Origin: Actinomycetota bacterium | GTDB taxonomy: Bacteria > Actinomycetota > Thermoleophilia > RBG-16-64-13 | Length of the DNA stretch: 64,000 bases | Assembly: GCA_012523095.1 (NCBI GenBank) | Contig: JAAYJE010000049.1 | Span: forward strand, 1-64,000 | Reading direction: 5' to 3' | Shown here: positions 44,138-51,215 of the stretch, in pieces | How the letters are laid out: every line of letters starts with the position of its first letter | How positions within the stretch are numbered: the first letter of the stretch is position 1 | Position numbers and translations under genes: made by a program | Notes under the pieces: generated by a model | Database searches by the model: none | Told to the model about the DNA's origin: nothing | The model's input: only the letters and a program-made list of their open reading frames with translations

Positions 44138-44515
44138 CTATTCCCCAACCCGGACCCCCTGCACATAGATCTGCAGAGTCGTGGCGGGCAGCCCGATCAT
44201 CTTCTCCACGTTGTAGGCCACCTGAGAGCGCACGTTTCCGGCCACTTCCGCCACATTCAACCCGTACTCCACGATGATGTAGAGCTTGATCCGCAGTTGC
44301 CCGCCGTCCTGATCCACCTTTATGCCCTGATGAAGCCGGTCGCGGGACAAGAGTGACGCCACTCCTCTGCGCAGGTTCGGTGAGGCCATGCCCACCACTC
44401 CATAGCATTCCAAGACCGTCCAGCCCACGATATCGGCTACGGCTCGGTCGGTGACGACCAAGCGGCCGGCGATGGTGGACTCTGCCCCAGTCATACCCGC
44501 CTTCTGAGCGTCCAT
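44138..44515 (-). CDS. Asp23/Gls24-family protein
   Basis: A 125-residue protein of the Asp23/YloU family, envelope-stress-associated in Firmicutes. It shows STIAGRLVVTDRAVADIVGWTVLECYGVVGM and the C-terminal VAYNVEKMIGLPATTLQIYVQGV. No membrane helix. ATG start; ATG at codon 8 is possible. The asp23-fakA-degV order is the same as yloU-yloV in Bacillus. Confidence 0.9.
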   Translation of the reverse strand: MDAQKAGMTGAESTIAGRLVVTDRAVADIVGWTVLECYGVVGMASPNLRRGVASLLSRDRLHQGIKVDQDGGQLRIKLYIIVEYGLNVAEVAGNVRSQVAYNVEKMIGLPATTLQIYVQGVRVGE

Positions 44516-44529
44516 GACTCGCCCGCCCC

Positions 44530-44742
44530 CTACTCCGCCGGCGCGGGTCGGTGTTCGACGAGTCTGTTCAGATCGGCGACGACCTGTTCGGGATCAAGAC
44601 CATGCATCCTAGCGCCTTCCTCGATCGTCTCCACGCTCATCCCTATGCAGCCGATACACCCCATCCCGTGAGCGGCGAACACGTCACGCGCCCGCGGGTC
44701 GGCCTGCAGCGCCTCCATCAACGACATGTCCTTCGTGAAGAT
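44530..44742 (-). CDS. DUF1858 redox-disulfide-type small protein, possible ATC start
   Basis: A small DUF1858 protein with CIGC, the paired-cysteine motif of this family; its physiological role is unclear. The first ATG (44727) yields 65 residues beginning MSLMEALQ, but family members begin about five residues earlier (M-x-TKDM). Exactly there the frame reads ATC TTC ACG AAG GAC ATG, and AAGGAG (44754-44749) stands 6 nt before the ATC. No ATG, GTG or TTG occurs in frame between. The coordinates given assume the ATC start (70 residues); if that is wrong the gene is 44530-44727. A TAGAAT box at 44787-44782 could be its -10. Confidence 0.75.
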   Translation of the reverse strand: MFTKDMSLMEALQADPRARDVFAAHGMGCIGCIGMSVETIEEGARMHGLDPEQVVADLNRLVEHRPAPAE

Positions 44743-44830
44743 GGCCGTCTCCTTTCCCCCACCTGCTCGTCTCGTGCTGGTATTCTATCGTAACCAACGA
44801 AGGCGGACGGAGCCTATAGACAACAGCCCC

Positions 44831-44860
44831 TTGTCAGGGGCGGTGCGGCTGCGGCATACT
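44831..44860 (+). promoter_or_regulatory. Promoter of rpmB
   Basis: TTGTCA (44831-44836) and CATACT (44855-44860) are spaced by 18 nt; initiation near 44867 gives a leader of about 37 nt before the rpmB ATG. It is the only plus-strand promoter needed in the left 62 kb. Confidence 0.5.
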
Positions 44861-44903
44861 ATGGCACTCCCCGTGCGGACGACAGAGACAAGGATGATCG
44901 AAC

Positions 44904-45095
44904 ATGTCCAAAGTGTGTGTGATCTGCGGAAAAAAACCCAGCTTCGGCAACAATAGGAGCCACTCTATGCGCGCCACCCCGCGCCGCTGGGACCCTAACG
45001 TACAGAAGGTCCGCATCCTCCTTGACGGTCGGCCGACCCGCGCCTACGTCTGCGCGAAGTGCATCAAGGCTCACAAGGTAGACAAAGTAGGCTGA
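44904..45095 (+). CDS. rpmB: Ribosomal protein L28
   Basis: A 63-residue large-subunit protein: MSKVCVICGKKP, NRSHSMRATPRRWDPNVQKV and a C-terminal YVCAKCIKAHKV. The CVIC and CAKC pairs make the zinc-binding form. ATG start with AAGGAT upstream. It is transcribed opposite to its neighbours: divergent from the DUF1858 gene and convergent with ribH, whose stop is one base away. Confidence 0.97.
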   Translation: MSKVCVICGKKPSFGNNRSHSMRATPRRWDPNVQKVRILLDGRPTRAYVCAKCIKAHKVDKVG

Positions 45096-45096
45096 C

Positions 45097-45585
45097 CTAT
45101 TTCGCGACCTCGTCCAGTTTTCGTACGAGGTCGGCCATCTCCAGAGCCGAAAGGGCCCCGTCCCAGCCCTTGTTGCCGGATTTGGTCCCCGCACGCTCGA
45201 CCGCCTGCTCGATGTTCTCCGTCGTCAGGACCCCGAAGATGATGGGCACGCCGGTCGCCAGCTGTACGTGGGCCACTCCCTTGGCCACCTCAGAGGCCAC
45301 GTAGTCGAAGTGAGGGGTCGAGCCCCGGATGACCGCCCCCAGACAGATCACCGCGTCGTACTTCTTGCTCACGGCCAATCGTTGGGCGACCAAGGGGATC
45401 TCCATAGCCCCGGGCACCCACGCTACATCCACATCGCCGGGCCTGACACCGTGACGCATAAGACAATCCTGGGCTCCCGAGAGCAGTCTGCTGCCGATGA
45501 ACTCGTTGAAGCGTCCCACCACTATGCCGAAGCGGAGTCCTTCTCCCTTCAAGACCCCTTCGAATACTTGACCCTTCTCATTCAT
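45097..45585 (-). CDS. ribH: 6,7-dimethyl-8-ribityllumazine synthase
   Basis: Penultimate enzyme of riboflavin synthesis; forms icosahedral or pentameric assemblies. The 162 residues contain [21 protein letters not shown] and [23 protein letters not shown] with the catalytic His. ATG 45585 with GGAGG upstream overlaps the ribBA stop by 8 nt. Last gene of the ribD-E-BA-H operon. Confidence 0.97.
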   Translation of the reverse strand: MNEKGQVFEGVLKGEGLRFGIVVGRFNEFIGSRLLSGAQDCLMRHGVRPGDVDVAWVPGAMEIPLVAQRLAVSKKYDAVICLGAVIRGSTPHFDYVASEVAKGVAHVQLATGVPIIFGVLTTENIEQAVERAGTKSGNKGWDGALSALEMADLVRKLDEVAK

Positions 45586-46837
45586 CCCCTCCGTCCTTTC
45601 CGTCGTCTTCTTCGTATTGCAGTCCTTGATGATGGAGGATGTGGCCCATCTTCTCCCTCTTGGCCTGCAGGTAGCGCACATTGGTGCGGTTGGGCTTCAT
45701 CTCCAACGGGACCCGCTCGGTGATGGTGAGGCCGTATCCTTCCAGACCGACCAGCTTGCGCGGGTTGTTGGTCATGACGCGTATGGAGGACAGACCCAGG
45801 TCGTTGAGGATCTGAGCCCCGGTCCCATAGTCGCGGAGATCGGGCGCGAACCCCAGTTCCACGTTTGCCTCCACAGTGTCTCTGCCGTGCTCCTGCAGCT
45901 CATAAGCTCTGAGTTTGTTGAGCAGCCCGATACCACGTCCCTCCTGCGCCAGGTAGAGGATCACGCCCAGCCCCTCATCCTCGATGGCGTCGATCGCAGC
46001 TTCCAGCTGGTCGCCGCAGTCGCACCGCAGCGAGTGGAACACGTCGCCGGTGAGACACTCCGAGTGCACCCGCACGAGCACGTTCTCCTTGCCCGCCACG
46101 TCACCTTTGACGATCGCCAGGTGTTGCTCACCGTCCAGCAGGCTCTCGTACCCGTACGCCATGAAGTCGCCGAAACGGGTGGGCAGATGGGCCGTAGCCA
46201 CCTGTCGGACCAGCTTCTCGGTGCGCCGCCGGTACTTGATGAGGTCGGCCACCGTGATCATCTTCAGGCCGTGACGCTGGCAGTACTTCACCAGGTCGGG
46301 GACACGAGCCATTGTCCCGTCCTCGTTCATGATCTCGCATATGACCCCGGCCGGGATCAGTCCCGCCAGCCTGGCCAGGTCGACGGCCGCCTCCGTCTGT
46401 CCGGCCCGCGTCAGCACGCCTCCGGGACGAGCGACGAGGGGGAACACATGGCCTGGGCGGACCAGGTCTTGCGGCGAACTGCTCGGATCGATGGCCACTT
46501 GTATGGTGTGGGCCCTGTCGGCCGCGGAGATGCCGGTCGTCACCCCCTGGCGGGCCTCGATCGAGACCGTGAAGGCCGTGCCGAAGCGCGATTGGTTCTC
46601 ACGAGCCATAGGGTGCAGCCGCAGAACGCCGGCGCGCTCCTCCGTGAGCGATAGACAGATCAACCCTCGTCCGTGCAGGGCCATGAAGTTGACGGCGCCC
46701 GGCGATACGAACTGGGCGGCCATGGTGAGGTCACCCTCGTTCTCGCGGTCTTCATCGTCGACGACCACCACCATCCGTCCGGCCTTGAACTCTTCGAGAG
46801 CCTCCTCGATGGTGGCAAAATCCACTCCGTTTCTCAT
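45578..46837 (-). CDS. ribBA: Bifunctional DHBP synthase / GTP cyclohydrolase II
   Basis: Supplies both precursors of riboflavin. The N-terminal half (about 1-205) is 3,4-dihydroxy-2-butanone-4-phosphate synthase ([15 protein letters not shown]). The C-terminal half (about 206-405) is GTP cyclohydrolase II with the zinc site [18 protein letters not shown] and QEGRGIGL. 419 residues, usual for the fusion. The ATG overlaps the ribE stop (ATGA). Confidence 0.98.
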   Translation of the reverse strand: MRNGVDFATIEEALEEFKAGRMVVVVDDEDRENEGDLTMAAQFVSPGAVNFMALHGRGLICLSLTEERAGVLRLHPMARENQSRFGTAFTVSIEARQGVTTGISAADRAHTIQVAIDPSSSPQDLVRPGHVFPLVARPGGVLTRAGQTEAAVDLARLAGLIPAGVICEIMNEDGTMARVPDLVKYCQRHGLKMITVADLIKYRRRTEKLVRQVATAHLPTRFGDFMAYGYESLLDGEQHLAIVKGDVAGKENVLVRVHSECLTGDVFHSLRCDCGDQLEAAIDAIEDEGLGVILYLAQEGRGIGLLNKLRAYELQEHGRDTVEANVELGFAPDLRDYGTGAQILNDLGLSSIRVMTNNPRKLVGLEGYGLTITERVPLEMKPNRTNVRYLQAKREKMGHILHHQGLQYEEDDGKDGGDE

Positions 46838-47499
46838 ATGAACCCCTGTTCCCGCAAGAGGTCCTCCGTGAGTCCGTCTTTCACGAGCCCACTCGGGACC
46901 TCATCCTTTCTTATAAGTTCCAAGGCCCGCTCAACGTAGCGGGCCAGTACGTCCGCTTCCACATTCACCCGTGTGCCCACGGTGACCGACTTCAGCGTGG
47001 TCTCGCTCAGCGTGTGGGGGATGACGCCCACATCGAAGCCGCCGTCGGAGACACGCACCACAGTGAGTGAGATCCCATCGATGGCCACCGATCCCTTGGC
47101 CGCGATACAACCACGGACTTCGTCGGGGAGAGAGAAGCTCACCTCCCAGGTGCGACCTTTGCGCTCCAGCGCGAGGACCTCGGCCACAGCGTCTACGTGT
47201 CCGAGCACGAGGTGTCCTCCCAACCTGCTCCCCACGGCCAGTGAACGTTCCAGGTTGACCAAGACGCCCCGGCCGGCCTGTCCAAGGGTGGTGCGCAGGA
47301 AGGTCTCCGGCATGCAGTCCACCGTGAATCCGTCCCGGGCCAGATCGACCACGGTAAGGCACGCGCCGCTCACCGCTATGGAGTCCCCGATGGATGTACC
47401 CTCGAGCACCTTGCGGGCCCGCAGGCTCATGCGGCCCCCCTCGCGGGAACGCTCCACGCTCTGCACCACCCCGAGCTCTTCCACCAGTCCCGTGAACAT
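46834..47499 (-). CDS. ribE: Riboflavin synthase alpha chain
   Basis: Dismutates two lumazines to riboflavin. The 221 residues comprise two lumazine-binding repeats: [10 protein letters not shown] with [15 protein letters not shown], and then [20 protein letters not shown] overlapping the ribD stop by one base (TGATG). Confidence 0.97.
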   Translation of the reverse strand: MFTGLVEELGVVQSVERSREGGRMSLRARKVLEGTSIGDSIAVSGACLTVVDLARDGFTVDCMPETFLRTTLGQAGRGVLVNLERSLAVGSRLGGHLVLGHVDAVAEVLALERKGRTWEVSFSLPDEVRGCIAAKGSVAIDGISLTVVRVSDGGFDVGVIPHTLSETTLKSVTVGTRVNVEADVLARYVERALELIRKDEVPSGLVKDGLTEDLLREQGFI

Positions 47500-48662
47500 C
47501 AGAACGGCTCTCCCGTGTAGCCCGATACCAGTACATCCGGACCGACCTGCTCCACCTCTGTCTCGCGCAGCCTCACTGCTTCGTCCATGCGCGCGGCGCC
47601 GGGGCCGCAGAGCGCGCCTCGGTTATCCACACCCGCCGCCATGAGGGGGCACACGAAGACGCCGACCTGGTCCACCAACCCGGCATTCCACCACGACCCC
47701 GCCAGCTTCGGCCCCCCCTCCAGCAGCACCGTCTGCACGTTCCGCTCCCCCAGAAGCTTAGCCACCGCCACAGGATCCAGCATGCCGGAAGCTCCTGCGG
47801 CCACGGCAACGGTCTCCACACCCCACTGCTCCACCTCGTCACGCCTCTTTTCGCTCACATCCGCGCCGCAGACGGCCAGCACCGGCCCGTCATCGACCGA
47901 CCGCACCAGAGCGGAGGAAGGATCCAGCTCCAAGCGACGATCGACCACCACTCGAAGGGGTTGCCGCTCGCAGCGGACGTCTCGAGCCGTCAGCCTCGGA
48001 TCGTCGGCGCGGAGCGTCCCGGCCCCGACCACCACTGCATCGGACCAGGCCCGCCATTGATGTACTAGGGCGCGGCTCTGTTCGCTGGAGATCCACCGCG
48101 AATCGCCGGAGTCGGTCGCCACGCGCCCGTCCAGGGTCATGGCGTACTTGTAGATGACGAAGGGAAGACCCGTGATGGCCGCCTTGCGTTGCCCGTTGTT
48201 CTGTCGTTTCGCCCGCAGCGCCAACGCCCCCTCGGCAAGGTCGACCTCGATGCCCGCCGCACGCAGCAGGTCTACCCCCTTGCCGTTCATCTGGGGCGAG
48301 GGGTCGAGCGCTCCCACTACCACCCGGCCGAAGCCTGCGCCGATCAGAGCCTCGGTGCAGGGCGGCGTACGTCCGTAGACACAGCAGGGCTCGAGCGTGA
48401 CATACATCGTGGCGTCGGCGCAGACCGGCCGACACTTGGAAGCGTCCACCACGGTGGCGACAGGGGTGTCCACCGGCGTCCCCGCCCGGTTGAGCGCATC
48501 CTTGATGGCCACCACCTCGGCGTGATCGCGTCCCGGCCCGGCGTGGTGCCCCTCACCCAGGACCTCGGAATCCCTGACGATGACGGCTCCTACGACGGGA
48601 TTGGGGCTGGTGCAACCCCGGCCGAGCTCGGCAAGCGCCAAAGCCCGGTCGAGATATGCCAT
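47499..48662 (-). CDS. ribD: Bifunctional riboflavin deaminase/reductase RibD
   Basis: Deaminates and reduces the pyrimidine intermediate. The N-terminal cytidine-deaminase-like domain has DHAEV and PCCVYGRTPPC (zinc). The C-terminal reductase domain contains DGRVATDSGDSRWIS and VLLEGGPKLAGSWW. 387 residues from ATG 48662. The frame is open further upstream but that part lies in the riboswitch expression platform, so it is not coding. GGGTGGAT serves as a weak ribosome site. Confidence 0.96.
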   Translation of the reverse strand: MAYLDRALALAELGRGCTSPNPVVGAVIVRDSEVLGEGHHAGPGRDHAEVVAIKDALNRAGTPVDTPVATVVDASKCRPVCADATMYVTLEPCCVYGRTPPCTEALIGAGFGRVVVGALDPSPQMNGKGVDLLRAAGIEVDLAEGALALRAKRQNNGQRKAAITGLPFVIYKYAMTLDGRVATDSGDSRWISSEQSRALVHQWRAWSDAVVVGAGTLRADDPRLTARDVRCERQPLRVVVDRRLELDPSSALVRSVDDGPVLAVCGADVSEKRRDEVEQWGVETVAVAAGASGMLDPVAVAKLLGERNVQTVLLEGGPKLAGSWWNAGLVDQVGVFVCPLMAAGVDNRGALCGPGAARMDEAVRLRETEVEQVGPDVLVSGYTGEPF

Positions 48663-48681
48663 ATCCACCCGGTTGAGTCCC

Positions 48682-48718
48682 AAAAAAAACAACCCCTTCA
48701 GCCATGGGCCAGGGGTCG
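48682..48718 (-). terminator. Riboswitch-controlled intrinsic terminator before ribD
   Basis: On the minus strand CGACCCCT (48718-48711) pairs with AGGGGTTG (48697-48690), with an inner GCC/GGC stem, followed by eight T residues (48689-48682). The ribD ATG is 20 nt further on. This is the off-state terminator expected of a transcription-type FMN riboswitch. Confidence 0.9.
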
Positions 48719-48747
48719 GGACGGCGCGCACATTCCTGCCGCGCACC

Positions 48748-48860
48748 GGTCTTCTCTCTTCCAGACTTTCACTGTCGGCCCAGGGCTCTCACCTGGTCGG
48801 CCCCAGAGGGCTCGCGGGCTGTCACCGCCGGTAGGGAATCTCACCCGACCCCGAAGACCA
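48748..48860 (-). promoter_or_regulatory. FMN riboswitch (RFN element)
   Basis: The minus strand shows the conserved RFN blocks in order: CTTCGGGGTCGGGTGA, ATTCCCTACCGGCGGTGA, AGCCCGCGAGCC, GGTGAGAGCCC, GGGCCGACAGT, AGTCTGGA and the closing AGAGAAGACC, which pairs with the GGTCTTCGGG start. FMN binding is expected to favour the terminator at 48682-48718 and so shut off ribD-E-BA-H. A GTGCGCG/CGCGC segment between the two is a candidate antiterminator. Confidence 0.95.
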
Positions 48861-48871
48861 TGTGTCGTCTC

Positions 48872-48903
48872 GCACCATACAGGTGCCGCACACCTTCCGG
48901 TGC
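48872..48903 (-). terminator. Nested hairpin between rpe and the FMN riboswitch
   Basis: Outer arms GCACC/GGTGC and inner arms AGGTG/CACCT form a two-part hairpin 10 bp past the rpe stop. It has no T-run. It may end the metK-priA-def-fmt-rpe transcript. A TATGGT in the same stretch could be a weak -10 for the rib operon. Confidence 0.35.
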
Positions 48904-48913
48904 AGCGTAGAAT

Positions 48914-49612
48914 CTACCACACAGAGCCGTGACCCGTCATCAGGTCCTGCAATACCCGCGCTTCGGCTCCCGGATCCTGTGCACCGAAGACCGCCGATCC
49001 CGCCACGATCCAGTTGGCCCCCAACTCGACCACCCGGCGGATGTTCTCCCGGTTCACACCTCCGTCCAGCTCGATGGCGGCCTCCTCGGGAAGCATCTCC
49101 CGCAGGACGGGGACTTTCTCCAGCACCCTCTCGATGAGCTTCTGTCCGCCGAAGCCCGGGTTCACCGTCATGATGAGCACGAGGTCCACCAGCCCGGCCA
49201 CCTCCCGCACCCGCGACACGTCGGTGCCGGGGTTCAGAGCCACCCCGGCCCCCACGCCCAGGGCCTTCATGGTCTCGACGGTGTGATAGAGGTGCGGCCC
49301 GGCCTCTGCATGCACGCTTAGAGCATCGGCGCCGGCCTTCGCGAAAGCCTCCAGGTAGCGTTCAGGCTTCTCTATCATGAGGTGCACGGACAGCAGGCCG
49401 CCCCGCTCGTGGACCAGAGGAGCGACCGCCTCCACCACCACCGGCCCGATAGTGATGTTGGGGACGAAATGACCATCCATGACGTCGACATGGATGATCC
49501 GCACCCCGGCATCCATCACGGCGCCTATCTCCTCTCCTAAACGGGAGAAATCGGCCGAAAGGATCGACGGGAGCAGTTGGATCTCTTTATATGCAGCCAG
49601 GGGGATCGTCAA
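48914..49612 (-). CDS. rpe: Ribulose-phosphate 3-epimerase
   Basis: Interconverts ribulose-5-P and xylulose-5-P. The 232-residue TIM barrel has LLPSILSADFSRLGEE, VDVMDGHFVPNITIGP, MTVNPGFGGQ and ELDGGVNRENI, with all metal ligands. TTG start supported by AGGAGG 8 nt upstream. Follows fmt by 34 bp; the fmt-rpe-rib order is common in Gram-positives. Confidence 0.97.
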   Translation of the reverse strand: MTIPLAAYKEIQLLPSILSADFSRLGEEIGAVMDAGVRIIHVDVMDGHFVPNITIGPVVVEAVAPLVHERGGLLSVHLMIEKPERYLEAFAKAGADALSVHAEAGPHLYHTVETMKALGVGAGVALNPGTDVSRVREVAGLVDLVLIMTVNPGFGGQKLIERVLEKVPVLREMLPEEAAIELDGGVNRENIRRVVELGANWIVAGSAVFGAQDPGAEARVLQDLMTGHGSVW

Positions 49613-49646
49613 GTGATCGCCTCCTCCGTCTCCACGTTCTCAAGTA

Positions 49647-50636
49647 TCACTGCTCCCGGCACCTTTCGATGGTGCGACTCGGCTCGAGTCCCAGCCGCTC
49701 CGGGAGACGGCCCCCGTAACCACGGAGGAACGCGGCGGTGTCCATCCTGCCCTTACCGGCCGGTTGGACCTCTAGGATCTCCACCACCCCTTCGACGCAG
49801 CCCACGAATAGCCGCCCGCCGGCCGTCACCACCCGTCCGGCGTCGCCGGAAGCCGCCTCTGCGGCCGGGGGCACGGAAGCCAGTCCAGGCTGCCCGTACG
49901 GCCAGGTGCGCCAGATCTTGAGGTCCAGGCGTCCGGCGGTCGCCCGCGCGCCGATAGCCGGAGATAAAGACCGCACCCGGTCGTGCACCGCCTTAGCGCC
50001 CAAAGATGTGACGAATCGACAGTCTTCTGCACGAAGCTTGGCGGCGTACCAACTCTCACCTTCCTGCTCGCGCCAGACCACGGTGCCGTCGTCGAGCCCG
50101 GTCAGCGTCTGATCGATCCCAGCAGCCCCGAGCAGGGCCAAGATACGCGCGATGGACCCGGCGTCGTCCCGCAGACCTATCGATACCGACGTCTGCACGG
50201 TCCAGGGACCATGGTCGAGGGCCTCCGTGACCCGCATGATGGTGACTCCCGTATAGGGCTCGCCGGCCGCCAGGGCCCGCTCGATGGGAGCCGCCCCCCG
50301 GTAGGCCGGCAACAGAGAGGCGTGGATGTTGAGGCAGAACACACCTTCCAACAGAGACGGTGAGAGGATCTGCCCGAAGGCCGCGATGACCAATGTGGAG
50401 GCTCCCGCAGCCCTCAAACGCTCCAGCACGGCCGGTGAGTTGATGTCGTCGGTCTGCAGGCACTCGAGCCCCAGACGGGCCGCCTCGCCCGCCGCGGGCG
50501 GCGGGGCCGGTCTCAATCCGCGTCCCCTGGGTCTGTCCGGCTGCGAGATGACGAGCGACGGCCGCCTTCCCAGACCGTCCAGGTCGCTTAAGACCCAAGC
50601 CGCGAACTGAGGGCTGCCGGCGAAAGCGAAGTTCAC
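49647..50636 (-). CDS. fmt: Methionyl-tRNA formyltransferase
   Basis: Formylates initiator Met-tRNA. The 329 residues contain VNFAFAGSPQFA, QPDRPRGRGLRP, the catalytic NIHASLLPAYRGAAPIERAL and the C-terminal OB domain. The start was set at GTG 50636, which overlaps the def stop (GTGA) and matches the family N-terminus; the long open frame upstream is a Gly/Pro-rich artefact antiparallel in phase to def. Confidence 0.95.
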   Translation of the reverse strand: MNFAFAGSPQFAAWVLSDLDGLGRRPSLVISQPDRPRGRGLRPAPPPAAGEAARLGLECLQTDDINSPAVLERLRAAGASTLVIAAFGQILSPSLLEGVFCLNIHASLLPAYRGAAPIERALAAGEPYTGVTIMRVTEALDHGPWTVQTSVSIGLRDDAGSIARILALLGAAGIDQTLTGLDDGTVVWREQEGESWYAAKLRAEDCRFVTSLGAKAVHDRVRSLSPAIGARATAGRLDLKIWRTWPYGQPGLASVPPAAEAASGDAGRVVTAGGRLFVGCVEGVVEILEVQPAGKGRMDTAAFLRGYGGRLPERLGLEPSRTIERCREQ

Positions 50637-51187
50637 GTTTCGACCGCTAGGGCCTGCTCGCGTAGCTCTTTCATCACTCGACGGCGTTCCTCGGGGCTGG
50701 CCCTGTCGAGGATGAGGCGGCCCTCCAGATGGTCGATCTCGTGTTGGGCGATACGGGCCGGAAGACCGACCAGGCGCACGCGCAGCGGTTCTCCCGAGAG
50801 GTCCTGGCATTCCACCACCACTTCCTCCGCCCGAGCCACCTCCATAGCCGCCCCCGGCACAGACAAGCAACCTTCTATCTCCGTGCAGCGGGCTTCCGAC
50901 TCCTCCACGATCACGGGATTCACCCACGCATATCGCTCCTCGTCGGCGTCGGGGTTCCTCCACACCATGACCCGGCTGACCACACCGATCTGGTTCGCCG
51001 CCAGTCCCACGCCCTCGTCACGCACCATGACTTCCATCATGACCTGAGCCAGTTTCTTCAACCGTGCATCGAACGCGGTGACCGGTTTGGTTTGCTGCCT
51101 GAGGACCGGGTCGCCCAGCGTGCGTATCTGCGCCAGGGGGACCGCCTTGTCTGTCTGTGTCTTCGAGGATGCTCTTTTTGCACTCAT
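50633..51187 (-). CDS. def: Peptide deformylase
   Basis: Removes the N-formyl group from new proteins. The 184 residues contain motif 1 GVGLAANQIG, motif 2 EGCLSVPG with the metal Cys, and motif 3 QHEIDHLEG. An N-terminal basic extension of about 16 residues precedes the usual start region (LAQIRTLGDPVL). ATG 51187 has AAGAGG upstream. Confidence 0.96.
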   Translation of the reverse strand: MSAKRASSKTQTDKAVPLAQIRTLGDPVLRQQTKPVTAFDARLKKLAQVMMEVMVRDEGVGLAANQIGVVSRVMVWRNPDADEERYAWVNPVIVEESEARCTEIEGCLSVPGAAMEVARAEEVVVECQDLSGEPLRVRLVGLPARIAQHEIDHLEGRLILDRASPEERRRVMKELREQALAVET

Positions 51188-51215
51188 TCTGGGCCTCTTC
51201 GCTCCGCTTCTGACC

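Noticed and set aside
50637-50963. Upstream extension of fmt (109 codons, Gly/Pro/Arg-rich)
   Set aside because: It overlaps def out of frame; GTG 50636 overlaps the def stop and matches the Fmt N-terminus.
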